A stretch of DNA of 40,572 nucleotides, taken from NCBI GenBank assembly GCA_029212905.1, contig JARGPB010000026.1, positions 1 to 40,572 on the forward strand, read 5' to 3'. The DNA is from Thalassovita sp. Lineage in GTDB: Bacteria > Pseudomonadota > Alphaproteobacteria > Rhodobacterales > Rhodobacteraceae. Shown here in pieces: positions 31,933 to 40,007 of this stretch. The notes under the pieces were generated by a model. The model was given only the letters and a program-made list of their open reading frames with translations, was not told where the DNA came from and did not search any database. Made by a program: the position numbers and the translations under genes. The stretch's first letter is position 1; every line of letters begins with the position of its first letter.

Positions 31933-33021
31933 ATGGATTGTACAGAAAAGCATCAGATCGACGCACAAAGGCGCAAGGCGCGCGGGGCGTTGACCAATCG
32001 AACCGGACGGTTCGAGGTGCAGGAACGTGTGCGGGTCAATGACGGCTGGGATATCGAGGAAGAGCTGCCCATTTTTCGTACCGAAGTCCGGGAAGAGGTG
32101 CCGCGCTCGGTGATCAACTATATCCGGTCGCCGGATTTGCCGTTCGACCGGACGCTGAACCCGTATCGCGGCTGCGAGCATGGCTGCGTTTATTGTTTCG
32201 CGCGGCCCAGCCACGCCTATCTGGGGATGTCGCCGGGTTTGGATTTCGAAACGCGGCTTGTGGCCAGACCTCGGGCGCCCGAGGTGTTGGCGCGCCAATT
32301 GCGCAAGCCGTCCTATCAGGTGGCGCCGATTGCAATTGGGACGAATACGGATCCCTATCAGCCCTTGGAAAGGGATCGCGGTATCATGCGGGCCTGCCTG
32401 GAGGTGTTGCAAGCGTTCCGCCACCCGGTGGCAATCGTCACGAAGGGCACGCTGATCGAAAGGGACCTGGATATTCTTAGCGATATGGCCGCTGATGGCC
32501 TGGTGCGTGTCGGCATATCTGTCACAACGCTGGACACCGGCCTATCCCGCACGATGGAGCCACGCGTTCCAGTGCCGGCGCGGCGGCTAGCGGTGATCCG
32601 ACGACTAACCGAGGCTGGGGTGCCAGTGCGGGTGATGACCTCGCCCATCGTGCCAGGGCTGAACGATCACGAGATCGAGGCCTTGCTACAGGCCGGTGCC
32701 GATGCGGGCGCAGATGCGGCCAGCTGGATCATGTTGCGCCTGCCGCTGGAAGTCTCGCCTTTGTTTCAAGAATGGCTTGAGGCGCACTATCCGTTGCGCG
32801 CAGCCAAGATCATGGCCCGAGTACGTGAAATGCATGGTGGCAAAGAGTATTCCGCGCAATGGGGGCGCCGGATGCGCGGCGAGGGGCACTATGCCGATAT
32901 GATTGCGAAACGGTTTCAGGCGGCCGCCAGACGAGCGGGGCTGGATCGTCCGCAACCCAAACTGCGCTGCGATTTGTTTCGCCCACCATCAGAGGTGGGC
33001 GATCAATTGAGCCTGTTTTAA
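31933..33021 (+). CDS. PA0069 family radical SAM protein
   Basis: This 362-residue protein has the radical SAM cluster motif CEHGCVYC (Cys81, Cys85, Cys88) after LNPYRG. The following FARPSHAYLGMSPGLDFETR segment and the IGTNTDPYQPLERDRGIMR region are typical of the PA0069/SplB-like group. Its reaction is unknown; related proteins include DNA spore-photoproduct lyase, and some are linked to DNA repair. It is divergent from the corrinoid gene and convergent with bmt, so it may be unrelated to the methyl-transfer genes. The ATG at 31933 has only a weak ribosome site; an earlier start at 31867 is possible but would add a non-family N terminus. Confidence 0.85.
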   Translation: MDCTEKHQIDAQRRKARGALTNRTGRFEVQERVRVNDGWDIEEELPIFRTEVREEVPRSVINYIRSPDLPFDRTLNPYRGCEHGCVYCFARPSHAYLGMSPGLDFETRLVARPRAPEVLARQLRKPSYQVAPIAIGTNTDPYQPLERDRGIMRACLEVLQAFRHPVAIVTKGTLIERDLDILSDMAADGLVRVGISVTTLDTGLSRTMEPRVPVPARRLAVIRRLTEAGVPVRVMTSPIVPGLNDHEIEALLQAGADAGADAASWIMLRLPLEVSPLFQEWLEAHYPLRAAKIMARVREMHGGKEYSAQWGRRMRGEGHYADMIAKRFQAAARRAGLDRPQPKLRCDLFRPPSEVGDQLSLF

Positions 33022-33039
33022 TGTCCGTATGACAATGCC

Positions 33040-34053
33040 TTAGCCACGCCGACGACGCGAGGTGCGCCGACCTGCACCGGGCTCTTCGCCAGTCCCGTCA
33101 GAGGCCGAAGAAAAACCACCCAGTTTTTCGGCGATGTGCTCTAGCGTGGGGCGGGGGCCGCGCGGCCGGGTTTCAAGCGCCTTGCGCATGGCGCTCAGGT
33201 GCTCGGGCATGGTGCCGCAGCAGCCGCCGATGATCGTGGCCCCGGCGTCACGGGCCAAAACGGCATACTCTGCCATCAGTTCGGGCGTGCCATCGTAATG
33301 GATGTGGCCGTCGTGGTATTTCGGGATACCCGCGTTGCCCTTGGCGATAATGGGGCGTTCGGTGCCGTGGGCAGCAAAGCCCAGCACAGTGCGCAGCAGG
33401 TCCGACGCGCCAACGCCACAGTTCGCGCCAAATGCCAACGGAGGATTCGCAAGTTTTTCAACCATATCGACCATCGACGCCGAGGTGATCCCCATCATCG
33501 TGCGCCCGGCGGTGTCAAAGCTCATGGTGCCGCACCAGGGCATATTGGCCAGAGCAAATGCCTCGGCGGCGGCTTTGTATTCTTCTGGGGCGGAAATGGT
33601 CTCTAGCCACAGAACGTCAGCGCCGCCCTCTTTCAGGCCCTCGGCCTGTTCATGGAAAATTTCGACGGCCAGCTCGTGGGTCATCGGGCCCATGGGGGCG
33701 AAAATTTCGCCTGTGGGGCCGACAGATCCGGCCACAACGATGGTCCGGCCCGATGCATCTGCGACCTCGCGGCCCAGCTCGGCGCTGATCCGCGACAATT
33801 CGCGCGCCCGTTTTTCCGCGTTGTGTAGCTTCAAACGCGACGCATTCCCGCCAAACGAATTGGTCAGAAAAATATCCGAGCCCGCATCCACCGCGCCGGA
33901 ATAGAGTTTCTTGATCCGGTCGGGGTGCTCTTCGTTCCACAACTCAGGTGCGTCGCCCGAGCTGAGGCCCATGTTGAACAGGTTGGTGCCCGTTGCGCCG
34001 TCGGCCATCAGCCAGTCACGGGTTTCCAGCAGGCGAGAGAGAGCGTTGGTCAT
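33040..34053 (-). CDS. bmt: Betaine-homocysteine S-methyltransferase
   Basis: This 337-residue enzyme moves a methyl group from a donor such as glycine betaine to homocysteine, forming methionine. The N-terminal MADGATGTNLF and NSFGGNASRLKLHN are family features. Zinc-binding cysteines are visible in GANCGVGASDLL and GGCCGTMPEH. The enzyme has no cobalamin domain of its own, while a corrinoid protein gene lies 1.3 kb away on the same strand. The C terminus carries an unusual Gly/Arg-rich tail (EEPGAGRRTSRRRRG) with no obvious function. It is separated from DUF1476 by a promoter region of 175 bases. Other thiol or selenium methyl acceptors cannot be excluded. Confidence 0.88.
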   Translation of the reverse strand: MTNALSRLLETRDWLMADGATGTNLFNMGLSSGDAPELWNEEHPDRIKKLYSGAVDAGSDIFLTNSFGGNASRLKLHNAEKRARELSRISAELGREVADASGRTIVVAGSVGPTGEIFAPMGPMTHELAVEIFHEQAEGLKEGGADVLWLETISAPEEYKAAAEAFALANMPWCGTMSFDTAGRTMMGITSASMVDMVEKLANPPLAFGANCGVGASDLLRTVLGFAAHGTERPIIAKGNAGIPKYHDGHIHYDGTPELMAEYAVLARDAGATIIGGCCGTMPEHLSAMRKALETRPRGPRPTLEHIAEKLGGFSSASDGTGEEPGAGRRTSRRRRG

Positions 34054-34117
34054 TGTCGGATCCTCAGCAGGTCGGGTTTCGGCGCGTTACCTGTCACGTT
34101 TACGCCCAAAGGGCAAA

Positions 34118-34145
34118 TTCATATTATTCAGGTTTTCATGAACAA
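34118..34145 (-). promoter_or_regulatory. Candidate promoter of bmt
   Basis: On the minus strand TTGTTC and TATGAA are separated by 16 bases, about 65 bases before the bmt ATG. The -10 resembles the consensus; the -35 is fair. Confidence 0.4.
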
Positions 34146-34177
34146 AATGAGGGGAAATGACCGGCTCAGAAAATGAA

Positions 34178-34203
34178 AAACGCGACCCCAAGAGGCCGCG
34201 TTT
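34178..34203 (-). terminator. Terminator after the DUF1476 gene
   Basis: AAACGCG and CGCGTTT pair with some inner complementarity, and on the minus strand the stem is followed by TTTCATTTT. It lies about 25 bases after the DUF1476 stop. Confidence 0.7.
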
Positions 34204-34228
34204 ACGCTAAGTCATTCTGGTGCAAAGA

Positions 34229-34543
34229 TTATTTTGCGTTCAGGATCTCGCGTTTGGCGACGGCCAGCAATTCAGCGCGCTTGGCGCGGATCGCGTCAGC
34301 GTCGGCTTTGCCGTCCAGATCGGCGGCAACTTTGCGGACGACGTCTTCGTGACCGGCTTCTTCGAAATCGGCGATGATGACCGATTTGGCGTAGGCTTCG
34401 GCGTCATCACCGGTTTTACCCAGCAGATCGGCGGCCCAAAGGCCCAGCATTTTATTGCAGCGTGCTTCGGCCTTGAAGAGCAATTCCTCGTCATGGGCAA
34501 ATTTGGCTTCGTATGCGTTTTCGCGGTCGTCAAAGGTGGTCAT
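34229..34543 (-). CDS. DUF1476 protein, F1-ATPase zeta-subunit type
   Basis: This 104-residue protein has the DUF1476 pattern: FDDRENAYEAKFAHDEELLF, EARCNKMLGLWAADLLGKTG, YAKSVIIADFEEAGHEDVVR and a helical end. In Paracoccus this family is the zeta subunit, which blocks ATP hydrolysis by F1 through its N-terminal helix. It is predicted to be cytoplasmic and all-helical. The ATG at 34543 gives the usual length; a longer reading to 34621 has no similarity. It is divergent from purC, with separate transcripts. Confidence 0.88.
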   Translation of the reverse strand: MTTFDDRENAYEAKFAHDEELLFKAEARCNKMLGLWAADLLGKTGDDAEAYAKSVIIADFEEAGHEDVVRKVAADLDGKADADAIRAKRAELLAVAKREILNAK

Positions 34544-34709
34544 TCCACTGTCCTCGGCTGACGTTGATGTTGGCACTGATATGCCCGTATGAGACGCGCG
34601 GCGCAAGAGGCAAGGGGGCATTGCAATCAGCCTCTCTTGCGACAGGCCCGCCCATAGACTAAGAGAGCGCCAAACCGGGACTCATCCTGGCCGCACCGAC
34701 GGAGTGACC

Positions 34710-35468
34710 ATGGCACGGCGCAAGAAAATCTACGAAGGCAAAGCAAAGACCCTGTATGAGGGTCCAGAACCAGGAACGATCGTCCAATACTTCAAGGACG
34801 ATGCGACCGCGTTCAACGCCGAGAAAAAAGATGTCATCGAGGGCAAAGGGGTTCTGAACAACCTGCTGTCCGAATATTTCATGCTGGGCCTGGCCAATAT
34901 CGGCGTGCCGACGCATTTCCTGCGACGCCTGAACATGCGCGAGCAGCTGGTGCGCTCGTGCGAGATCATTCCGCTCGAGGTTATCGTGCGCAACTTTGCC
35001 GCCGGTTCCATGTCCAAACGTCTGGGCATTGAAGAAGGCACACAGCTGCCGCGCCCGATCGTGGAATACTGCTACAAGGACGACAAGCTGGGTGATCCTC
35101 TGGTGACAGAAGAGCACATCGCCGCGTTTGGCTGGGCGACACAGCAGGACATGGATGACATTCTCAGCCTGGCGCTGCGGGTCAATGATTTCCTGTCTGG
35201 CGTCATGTACGGTGCTGGCATCAAGCTGATCGATTTCAAAATCGAGATCGGCCGCGTCTACGAGGGGGATTTCCAACGCCTGGTGGTTGCGGATGAAATC
35301 AGCCCCGACAGCTGTCGTCTGTGGGACATCGAAACCGGCGAAAAGCTGGACAAAGACGTGTTTCGCCGCGACCTGGGCAGCCTGACCGACGCCTATACCG
35401 AAGTGGCTCGCCGTCTGGGTGTCCTGCCCAAAGGCGCAACCCCAATCAAACCGACCCTGATCAACTGA
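34710..35468 (+). CDS. purC: Phosphoribosylaminoimidazole-succinocarboxamide synthase
   Basis: This 252-residue enzyme joins aspartate to carboxyaminoimidazole ribonucleotide using ATP. The N-terminal RRKKIYEGKAKTLYEGPEPG, the GVLNNLLSEYFMLGLA segment, VRNFAAGSMSKRLG and IKLIDFKIEIGR are typical. The ATG at 34710 has a GGAG site at the right distance; a GTG two codons earlier is the alternative. It is followed by purS after 26 bases and purQ, probably one operon. Confidence 0.93.
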   Translation: MARRKKIYEGKAKTLYEGPEPGTIVQYFKDDATAFNAEKKDVIEGKGVLNNLLSEYFMLGLANIGVPTHFLRRLNMREQLVRSCEIIPLEVIVRNFAAGSMSKRLGIEEGTQLPRPIVEYCYKDDKLGDPLVTEEHIAAFGWATQQDMDDILSLALRVNDFLSGVMYGAGIKLIDFKIEIGRVYEGDFQRLVVADEISPDSCRLWDIETGEKLDKDVFRRDLGSLTDAYTEVARRLGVLPKGATPIKPTLIN

Positions 35469-35494
35469 TCCGCTCTGCACATAAGGAAAGACAG

Positions 35495-35725
35495 ATGAAA
35501 GCTCGTGTTCATGTGATGCTGAAAAACGGCGTTCTAGACCCGCAGGGCGAGGCCGTGCGCCACGCATTGGGCCAGTTGGGGTTTGATGGCGTCAACGGTG
35601 TGCGTCAGGGCAAGGTGATCGAGCTGGACCTGGCCGATGGCACCACCGAGGCCACCGTCAAAGAGATGTGCGAGAAGCTGCTGGCGAATACCGTCATCGA
35701 AAGCTACTCGATCGAGCTTAACTGA
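35495..35725 (+). CDS. purS: Phosphoribosylformylglycinamidine synthase subunit PurS
   Basis: This 76-residue subunit bridges PurQ and PurL in the three-part FGAM synthase. The whole length matches the family: KARVHVMLKNGVLDPQGEAV, FDGVNGVRQGKVIELDL and a final NTVIESYSIELN. The ATG at 35495 is preceded by an AAGGAAAG site. An in-frame reading starts much further upstream but lies inside purC and is not real. purQ follows after 23 bases. Confidence 0.93.
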   Translation: MKARVHVMLKNGVLDPQGEAVRHALGQLGFDGVNGVRQGKVIELDLADGTTEATVKEMCEKLLANTVIESYSIELN

Positions 35726-35748
35726 GCCCAAACAGGAGCCAGACCGCC

Positions 35749-36417
35749 ATGAAAGCTGCCGTCATCGTTTTCCCCGGATCCAACTGTGACCGAGACCTGG
35801 CCGTCGCCTTTGAGCGCGCCGGAGCGGATGTCACCATGGTGTGGCACAAAGATACCGACCTGCCCGCAGGGCTGGATATTGTCGGCATCCCTGGCGGTTT
35901 TTCCTTTGGGGATTACCTGCGGTGTGGGGCCATTGCGGCGAACTCGCCCATCTGCAAGTCGCTGATCGCCCATACGGAACGCGGCGGCTATGCCATGGGG
36001 ATTTGCAACGGGTTCCAGGTCTTGACCGAAACTGGCATCCTGCCCGGAGCACTGCGTCGCAATGCAAACCTGAAATACATCTGCAAGACCATCGGTCTGC
36101 GCGTCGAAAACGCTGAAACCCCGTTCACGGCGGGCTATGAGGCCGGGCAAGAGATCAACATTCCGATTGCGCACCACGATGGCAACTATTTCGTCACGGA
36201 CGAAAAGCTGGCTCAGCTGCAGGGCGAGGGCCGAGTGGCGTTCACCTATACGGACAACCCCAATGGCTCGGTTGCTGATATTGCAGGTGTGATTTCCAAG
36301 AACCGTCGGGTGCTGGGAATGATGCCTCACCCCGAACGCGCTGCGGATGAGCGCCACGGCGGCACCGATGGGGTGGCAATGTTCCGCGCGTTGATGGACC
36401 AATTGGTCACAGCGTGA
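35749..36417 (+). CDS. purQ: Phosphoribosylformylglycinamidine synthase subunit PurQ
   Basis: This 222-residue glutaminase supplies ammonia to PurL. The class I amidotransferase triad is visible: Cys in MGICNGFQVLTE, and His and Glu in MMPHPERAADE. The oxyanion region is GIPGGFSFGDYLRCGAIA. It is the last gene of the purC-purS-purQ unit. The third partner, purL, does not follow it and is not in this window, so it must lie elsewhere. Confidence 0.94.
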   Translation: MKAAVIVFPGSNCDRDLAVAFERAGADVTMVWHKDTDLPAGLDIVGIPGGFSFGDYLRCGAIAANSPICKSLIAHTERGGYAMGICNGFQVLTETGILPGALRRNANLKYICKTIGLRVENAETPFTAGYEAGQEINIPIAHHDGNYFVTDEKLAQLQGEGRVAFTYTDNPNGSVADIAGVISKNRRVLGMMPHPERAADERHGGTDGVAMFRALMDQLVTA

Positions 36418-36452
36418 CTTGAGGCGGCCCGCGCCCCGTCGTAACTTGGGGC

Positions 36453-38222
36453 ATGGCGCAGACGCAACTTCCAGCACAGACACCTAAACGCACCGGCCCG
36501 ATCAGCTGGCGGGTGCGTGTGGCATTGCTGATCCTGTCCGTGTTGGCTATGGTGACGGTGGTTGTCACCAACAATCTGCTGACCGACCGTTTTACCCAGA
36601 ATACCCGCAACCGGGCCGAGCTGCGCCTGGCGCTCTATGGTGGCAACCTGCTGTCCGAGCTGCGCCGGAATGCCATCGTGCCGCAATTGCTGGCGCGGGA
36701 TGCGGCCCTGATCGGGGCGCTGAACTCGGGTGATTTTTCGCAATCCACACAGCGACTGATTTCCTTTGTCGAGGAAATTGGTGCGGCCTCTTTGATGCTG
36801 CTGGACGGGGATGGGCGCGCGGTGGCGGCAACGGACCGTAATCGGCTGGGCTCGCAACATCGGCAAGATCCCTATTTTCTGAACGCGGTGCGGGCTTCGG
36901 ATACGGTTTTCACGGTTTTGCGGCGTGAAAGCGGCGGCTATAGCTTTACCTATTCGCGGCGGATCGACAGTCAGGGCGAGGTGGCCGGCGTTATCCTGGT
37001 CGAGGTCGACCTGCAGAAATTCGAACGCGCTTGGGCCGGAATTTCCGATGCGGTTCTGGTGACAGATAGTTCAGGCACGATCATCATGGCGACCGAGCCG
37101 CGCTGGCGTGGACTGTCCGAAACCGAGGCGTTGAAAACGGATCCAGCCGAAAGCGCGATCCAACGCGCCATTCAGGCCACGGCGGATTGGACGGCTGTTC
37201 CTGCGGACGCCTATGTCGGAGGCGAGGCCGTGATGCGGATGGAAACGCGCATCCCGTTCCGCGGCTGGCGCATCACCAGCTTTACGACTTATGACAGTGT
37301 CCGCGAGAAGGTGAACGGCTTCCTTGCGCTGGAAATCATGGGATTCGCGATCCTTTTGGCGCTGGCGTTCTATTTTCTTAGTCGGAAAACGGCGTTGAGG
37401 ATGGCGCTGTTTCAGCGCGAGTCGGCGGAACTTCGCGCGCTGAACGCGAGGCTACAGCGGGAAATCGCCGAGCGTGAGCGCGTCCAAGAGACCCTGGCCG
37501 TCGCCGAACAGACCCTGGCGCAGAGCCAGAAATTGGCCGCCCTGGGCGAGATGTCCGCCGCCGTCAGCCACGAGCTGAACCAGCCGTTGGCAGCGATGAA
37601 AACCTATCTGGCGGGCGCGCGTCTGCTGTTGAACCGAAATCGTCCCGACGAGGCCCTGTCTTCGTTCCAGCGGATTGACGATCTGATCGGGCGGATGGGC
37701 GCCATCACGCGGCAGCTCAAAAGCTATGCCCGCAAGGGCGGAGACACGTTTTCCGAGGTCAATATGAACGACGCGCTGTATTCGGCGCTGTCGATGATGG
37801 AGCCTCAGCTAAAGAACCGCCATGTGCGGATTACCCGTGCTATTCCCGACATGCCCGTGCGGGTGATGGGGGATCGGGTGCGCGTAGAGCAGGTGATGAT
37901 CAATTTGCTGCGCAACGCCTTGGATGCGACACAGGGGGTGGATGACCCTCAGGTTGATCTGATTTTGGCGGCTGGCGAGACCGCAACCCTGACGGTGCGC
38001 GACAATGGCCACGGGATTGATGATCTCGACGAGCTGTTCGAGCCGTTCTACACAACCAAGAAGCCCGGCGAGGGCGTGGGCCTTGGGCTGGCGATTTCGT
38101 CGGGCATTGTGAATGACCTTGGCGGGCGGCTGACGGCCCGCAACGCCGAGGGCGGGGGGGCTGTATTCGAAATGCAGCTGCCTATCTTAACGAATGACAC
38201 AGAAATAGAAGCGGCGGAGTAA
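36453..38222 (+). CDS. DctB-like sensor histidine kinase
   Basis: This 589-residue kinase has a membrane helix at about 21-40, a periplasmic dCache-like sensor domain of about 245 residues (for example VAATDRNRLGSQHRQDPYFL), a second helix at about 289-309, a coiled coil (residues 325-365), and a kinase core. Phospho-acceptor His373 is in AAVSHELNQPLAAMKTYLAG, the N box is NLLRNALDATQG, G1 is VRDNGHGIDD and G2 is GEGVGLGLAIS. This order and the HELNQPL box match DctB C4-dicarboxylate sensors. The regulator gene follows after six bases. No TRAP or DctA transporter gene is nearby, so the C4-dicarboxylate role is by family resemblance. Confidence 0.85.
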   Translation: MAQTQLPAQTPKRTGPISWRVRVALLILSVLAMVTVVVTNNLLTDRFTQNTRNRAELRLALYGGNLLSELRRNAIVPQLLARDAALIGALNSGDFSQSTQRLISFVEEIGAASLMLLDGDGRAVAATDRNRLGSQHRQDPYFLNAVRASDTVFTVLRRESGGYSFTYSRRIDSQGEVAGVILVEVDLQKFERAWAGISDAVLVTDSSGTIIMATEPRWRGLSETEALKTDPAESAIQRAIQATADWTAVPADAYVGGEAVMRMETRIPFRGWRITSFTTYDSVREKVNGFLALEIMGFAILLALAFYFLSRKTALRMALFQRESAELRALNARLQREIAERERVQETLAVAEQTLAQSQKLAALGEMSAAVSHELNQPLAAMKTYLAGARLLLNRNRPDEALSSFQRIDDLIGRMGAITRQLKSYARKGGDTFSEVNMNDALYSALSMMEPQLKNRHVRITRAIPDMPVRVMGDRVRVEQVMINLLRNALDATQGVDDPQVDLILAAGETATLTVRDNGHGIDDLDELFEPFYTTKKPGEGVGLGLAISSGIVNDLGGRLTARNAEGGGAVFEMQLPILTNDTEIEAAE

Positions 38223-38228
38223 CCCCCC

Positions 38229-39566
38229 ATGTCGAAGGTCATGAAGATCGCAATTGTGGATGACGAACAGGATATGCGTCAGTCCATCAGCCAATGGCTG
38301 GCCCTGTCTGGCTATGACACCGAAACCTTTGCCAGCGCCGAGGACGCGCTGAAGGCCCTGGGCCCGGAATATCCCGGCATCGTGATTTCCGACATCAAGA
38401 TGCCGGGTATGGACGGGATGCAGTTCCTGAAAAAACTGATGGGCGGCGATAGCGCCCTGCCGGTCATCATGATCACCGGCCATGGCGATGTTCCCATGGC
38501 GGTCGAGGCAATGCGGGTCGGGGCGTTCGATTTCCTTGAAAAACCGTTCAATCCTGACCGGATGACTGAACTGGCCAAAAAGGCCACCAACGCCCGGCGG
38601 CTGACCCTGGATAACCGCGCTCTGCGCAAGGAATTGTCGGACGGCGGGCAACTGATGAGCAAGCTGATCGGCTCGTCCCCGGTGATGGAGCGCCTGAAAG
38701 AGGATATTCTGGATCTGGGTCAGGCTGATGGTCACGTGCTGATCGACGGGGAAACCGGCACGGGTAAGACGCTGGTCGCCCATGCGCTGCACGCGGTCGG
38801 TGCGCGCGCGGGTAAGAAATTCGTGCTGCTGTCCTGTTCCGCATGGGACGAGGACGCGCTGGCCAAACGTCTGTTTGGCCCGATGCTTCCCGAAGACAGC
38901 CAACTGCCCGCTGTCGAAGAAGCGCGCGGCGGCACACTGGTGCTGGAGGATGTCGAGTCCTTGTCAGACAGTCTTCAGGCGCGGCTTCTGAGCTTGATCA
39001 ATGATCAGGGCACGCCGCCCGAAACCCGGATCGTGGCGATTTGCAACATGCAAGAACAGGACCGCACCTGCGAGGATGCCTTGCGCCCGGATCTGTTCTA
39101 TCGTCTGGCCGCGCTGCGGATCACCTTGCCGCCGCTGCGGCAACGTGGCGAGGATATTCTGACGCTTTTCACCCGTTTGGGCGAACAATTCGCGGACGAA
39201 TATGGATGTGACGCACCGCAGGTCAGCGCGCAGGAAGCCGCGCAATTGTTGCAGGCCCCGTGGCCCGGCAACGTGCGCCAGCTGATCAACATCGCCGAAC
39301 GCGCCGTGCTGCAATCGCGCCGGGGCAGCGGGACGATCACCTCGCTTCTGATGGCCGATCACGATGAAATGCAGCCGGTGATGACCACCGAAGGCAAGCC
39401 GCTGAAGGAATATGTCGAAGCGTTCGAGCGCATGCTGATCGACAATACGATGCGACGTCATAAGGGCAGCATCGCCAGCGTTATGGAAGAGCTGTGCCTG
39501 CCGCGCCGCACCCTGAACGAGAAGATGGCAAAATACGGCCTGCAACGCGCCGATTATCTGGGCTAA
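38229..39566 (+). CDS. DctD-like response regulator lacking the GAFTGA motif
   Basis: This 445-residue regulator has a receiver domain (acidic Asp11 and Asp12, phospho-site Asp55 in SDIKMPGMDG, Lys105), an AAA+ domain and a C-terminal Fis-type HTH (ERMLIDNTMRRHKGSIASVM, then LCLPRRTLNEKMAKYGL). Walker A is GETGTGKT (174-181); the Walker B region reads GGTLVLEDVE, where LFLDEI is usual. Where sigma-54 activators carry GAFTGA after LFG, this protein reads LFGPMLPEDSQLPAVEEARG. It should therefore not open sigma-54 promoters in the normal way, and may work with another sigma factor or as a repressor. It is co-transcribed with the kinase before it. Confidence 0.85.
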   Translation: MSKVMKIAIVDDEQDMRQSISQWLALSGYDTETFASAEDALKALGPEYPGIVISDIKMPGMDGMQFLKKLMGGDSALPVIMITGHGDVPMAVEAMRVGAFDFLEKPFNPDRMTELAKKATNARRLTLDNRALRKELSDGGQLMSKLIGSSPVMERLKEDILDLGQADGHVLIDGETGTGKTLVAHALHAVGARAGKKFVLLSCSAWDEDALAKRLFGPMLPEDSQLPAVEEARGGTLVLEDVESLSDSLQARLLSLINDQGTPPETRIVAICNMQEQDRTCEDALRPDLFYRLAALRITLPPLRQRGEDILTLFTRLGEQFADEYGCDAPQVSAQEAAQLLQAPWPGNVRQLINIAERAVLQSRRGSGTITSLLMADHDEMQPVMTTEGKPLKEYVEAFERMLIDNTMRRHKGSIASVMEELCLPRRTLNEKMAKYGLQRADYLG

Positions 39567-39809
39567 CGCAAAAAGGGCGGCCATTGGGGTTAGGTTTATA
39601 AGAGGCGTTGCTGATCATGTCCGAACGAGGACACGATTAGCGGCAACTCAATACTAGGAATGTCTGGTTCGAGCCCACTTTGACGGATGCTGTACGGCGT
39701 ATGAATGTCGGCTTTTAAGGTGCACTTGTATTGGCGTCATCGTGGAACCATTGACCTGATACGAACTCCTATAAAGGTTGGCAATCGAACTGTAAGTTGA
39801 GGAATGCCA
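39567..39809. other. Intergenic region after the DctD-like gene
   Basis: About 240 bases with no gene that I can support. It contains short open frames on both strands without family resemblance and an AT-rich stretch near 39770 (CTATAAAGG) that may be promoter-like for the small frame at 39810. No clear terminator for the kinase/regulator pair is visible. Confidence 0.4.
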
Positions 39810-40007
39810 ATGAGCGTCATTGACGAAATCATGCAAAGAAAAGCTGCTGCGTGGATCGACAGTCAGGTCCATGAACTTCCTGACCACGGGAAATTTCGAG
39901 CATCGAGTGCGTTGCGCTCACTGCATTGGGCAAACGAAATATTCGATGCGGGGCTGCCTTTTTCAAGATGTCGCGCTCCTCGGTCATCCTCGCCAACTCA
40001 CGCTTGA
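39810..40007 (+). pseudogene. N-terminal part of an unrecognised gene cut by an IS remnant
   Basis: A GAGGA ribosome site lies six bases before the ATG that opens MSVIDEIMQRKAAAWIDSQV then HELPDHGKFRASSALRSLHW and ANEIFDAG. This part has the look of a cytoplasmic, helical protein. From about 39954 on, the frame runs into the antisense of an IS3 orfA and becomes arginine/serine-rich until a stop at 40007, so the original gene is probably truncated after about 48 codons. I do not recognise the family. It could also be a chance frame. Confidence 0.35.

Noticed and set aside
34054..34117. A possible SAM- or SAH-type riboswitch in the bmt leader.
   Set aside because: The leader is short and I cannot find the paired helices of known classes; a covariance-model search would be required to claim one.
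39660..39685. GGTTCGAGCCCACT resembles a tRNA T arm.
   Set aside because: The stem does not pair beyond three bases, and no anticodon arm, acceptor stem or CCA lies at the right distance.
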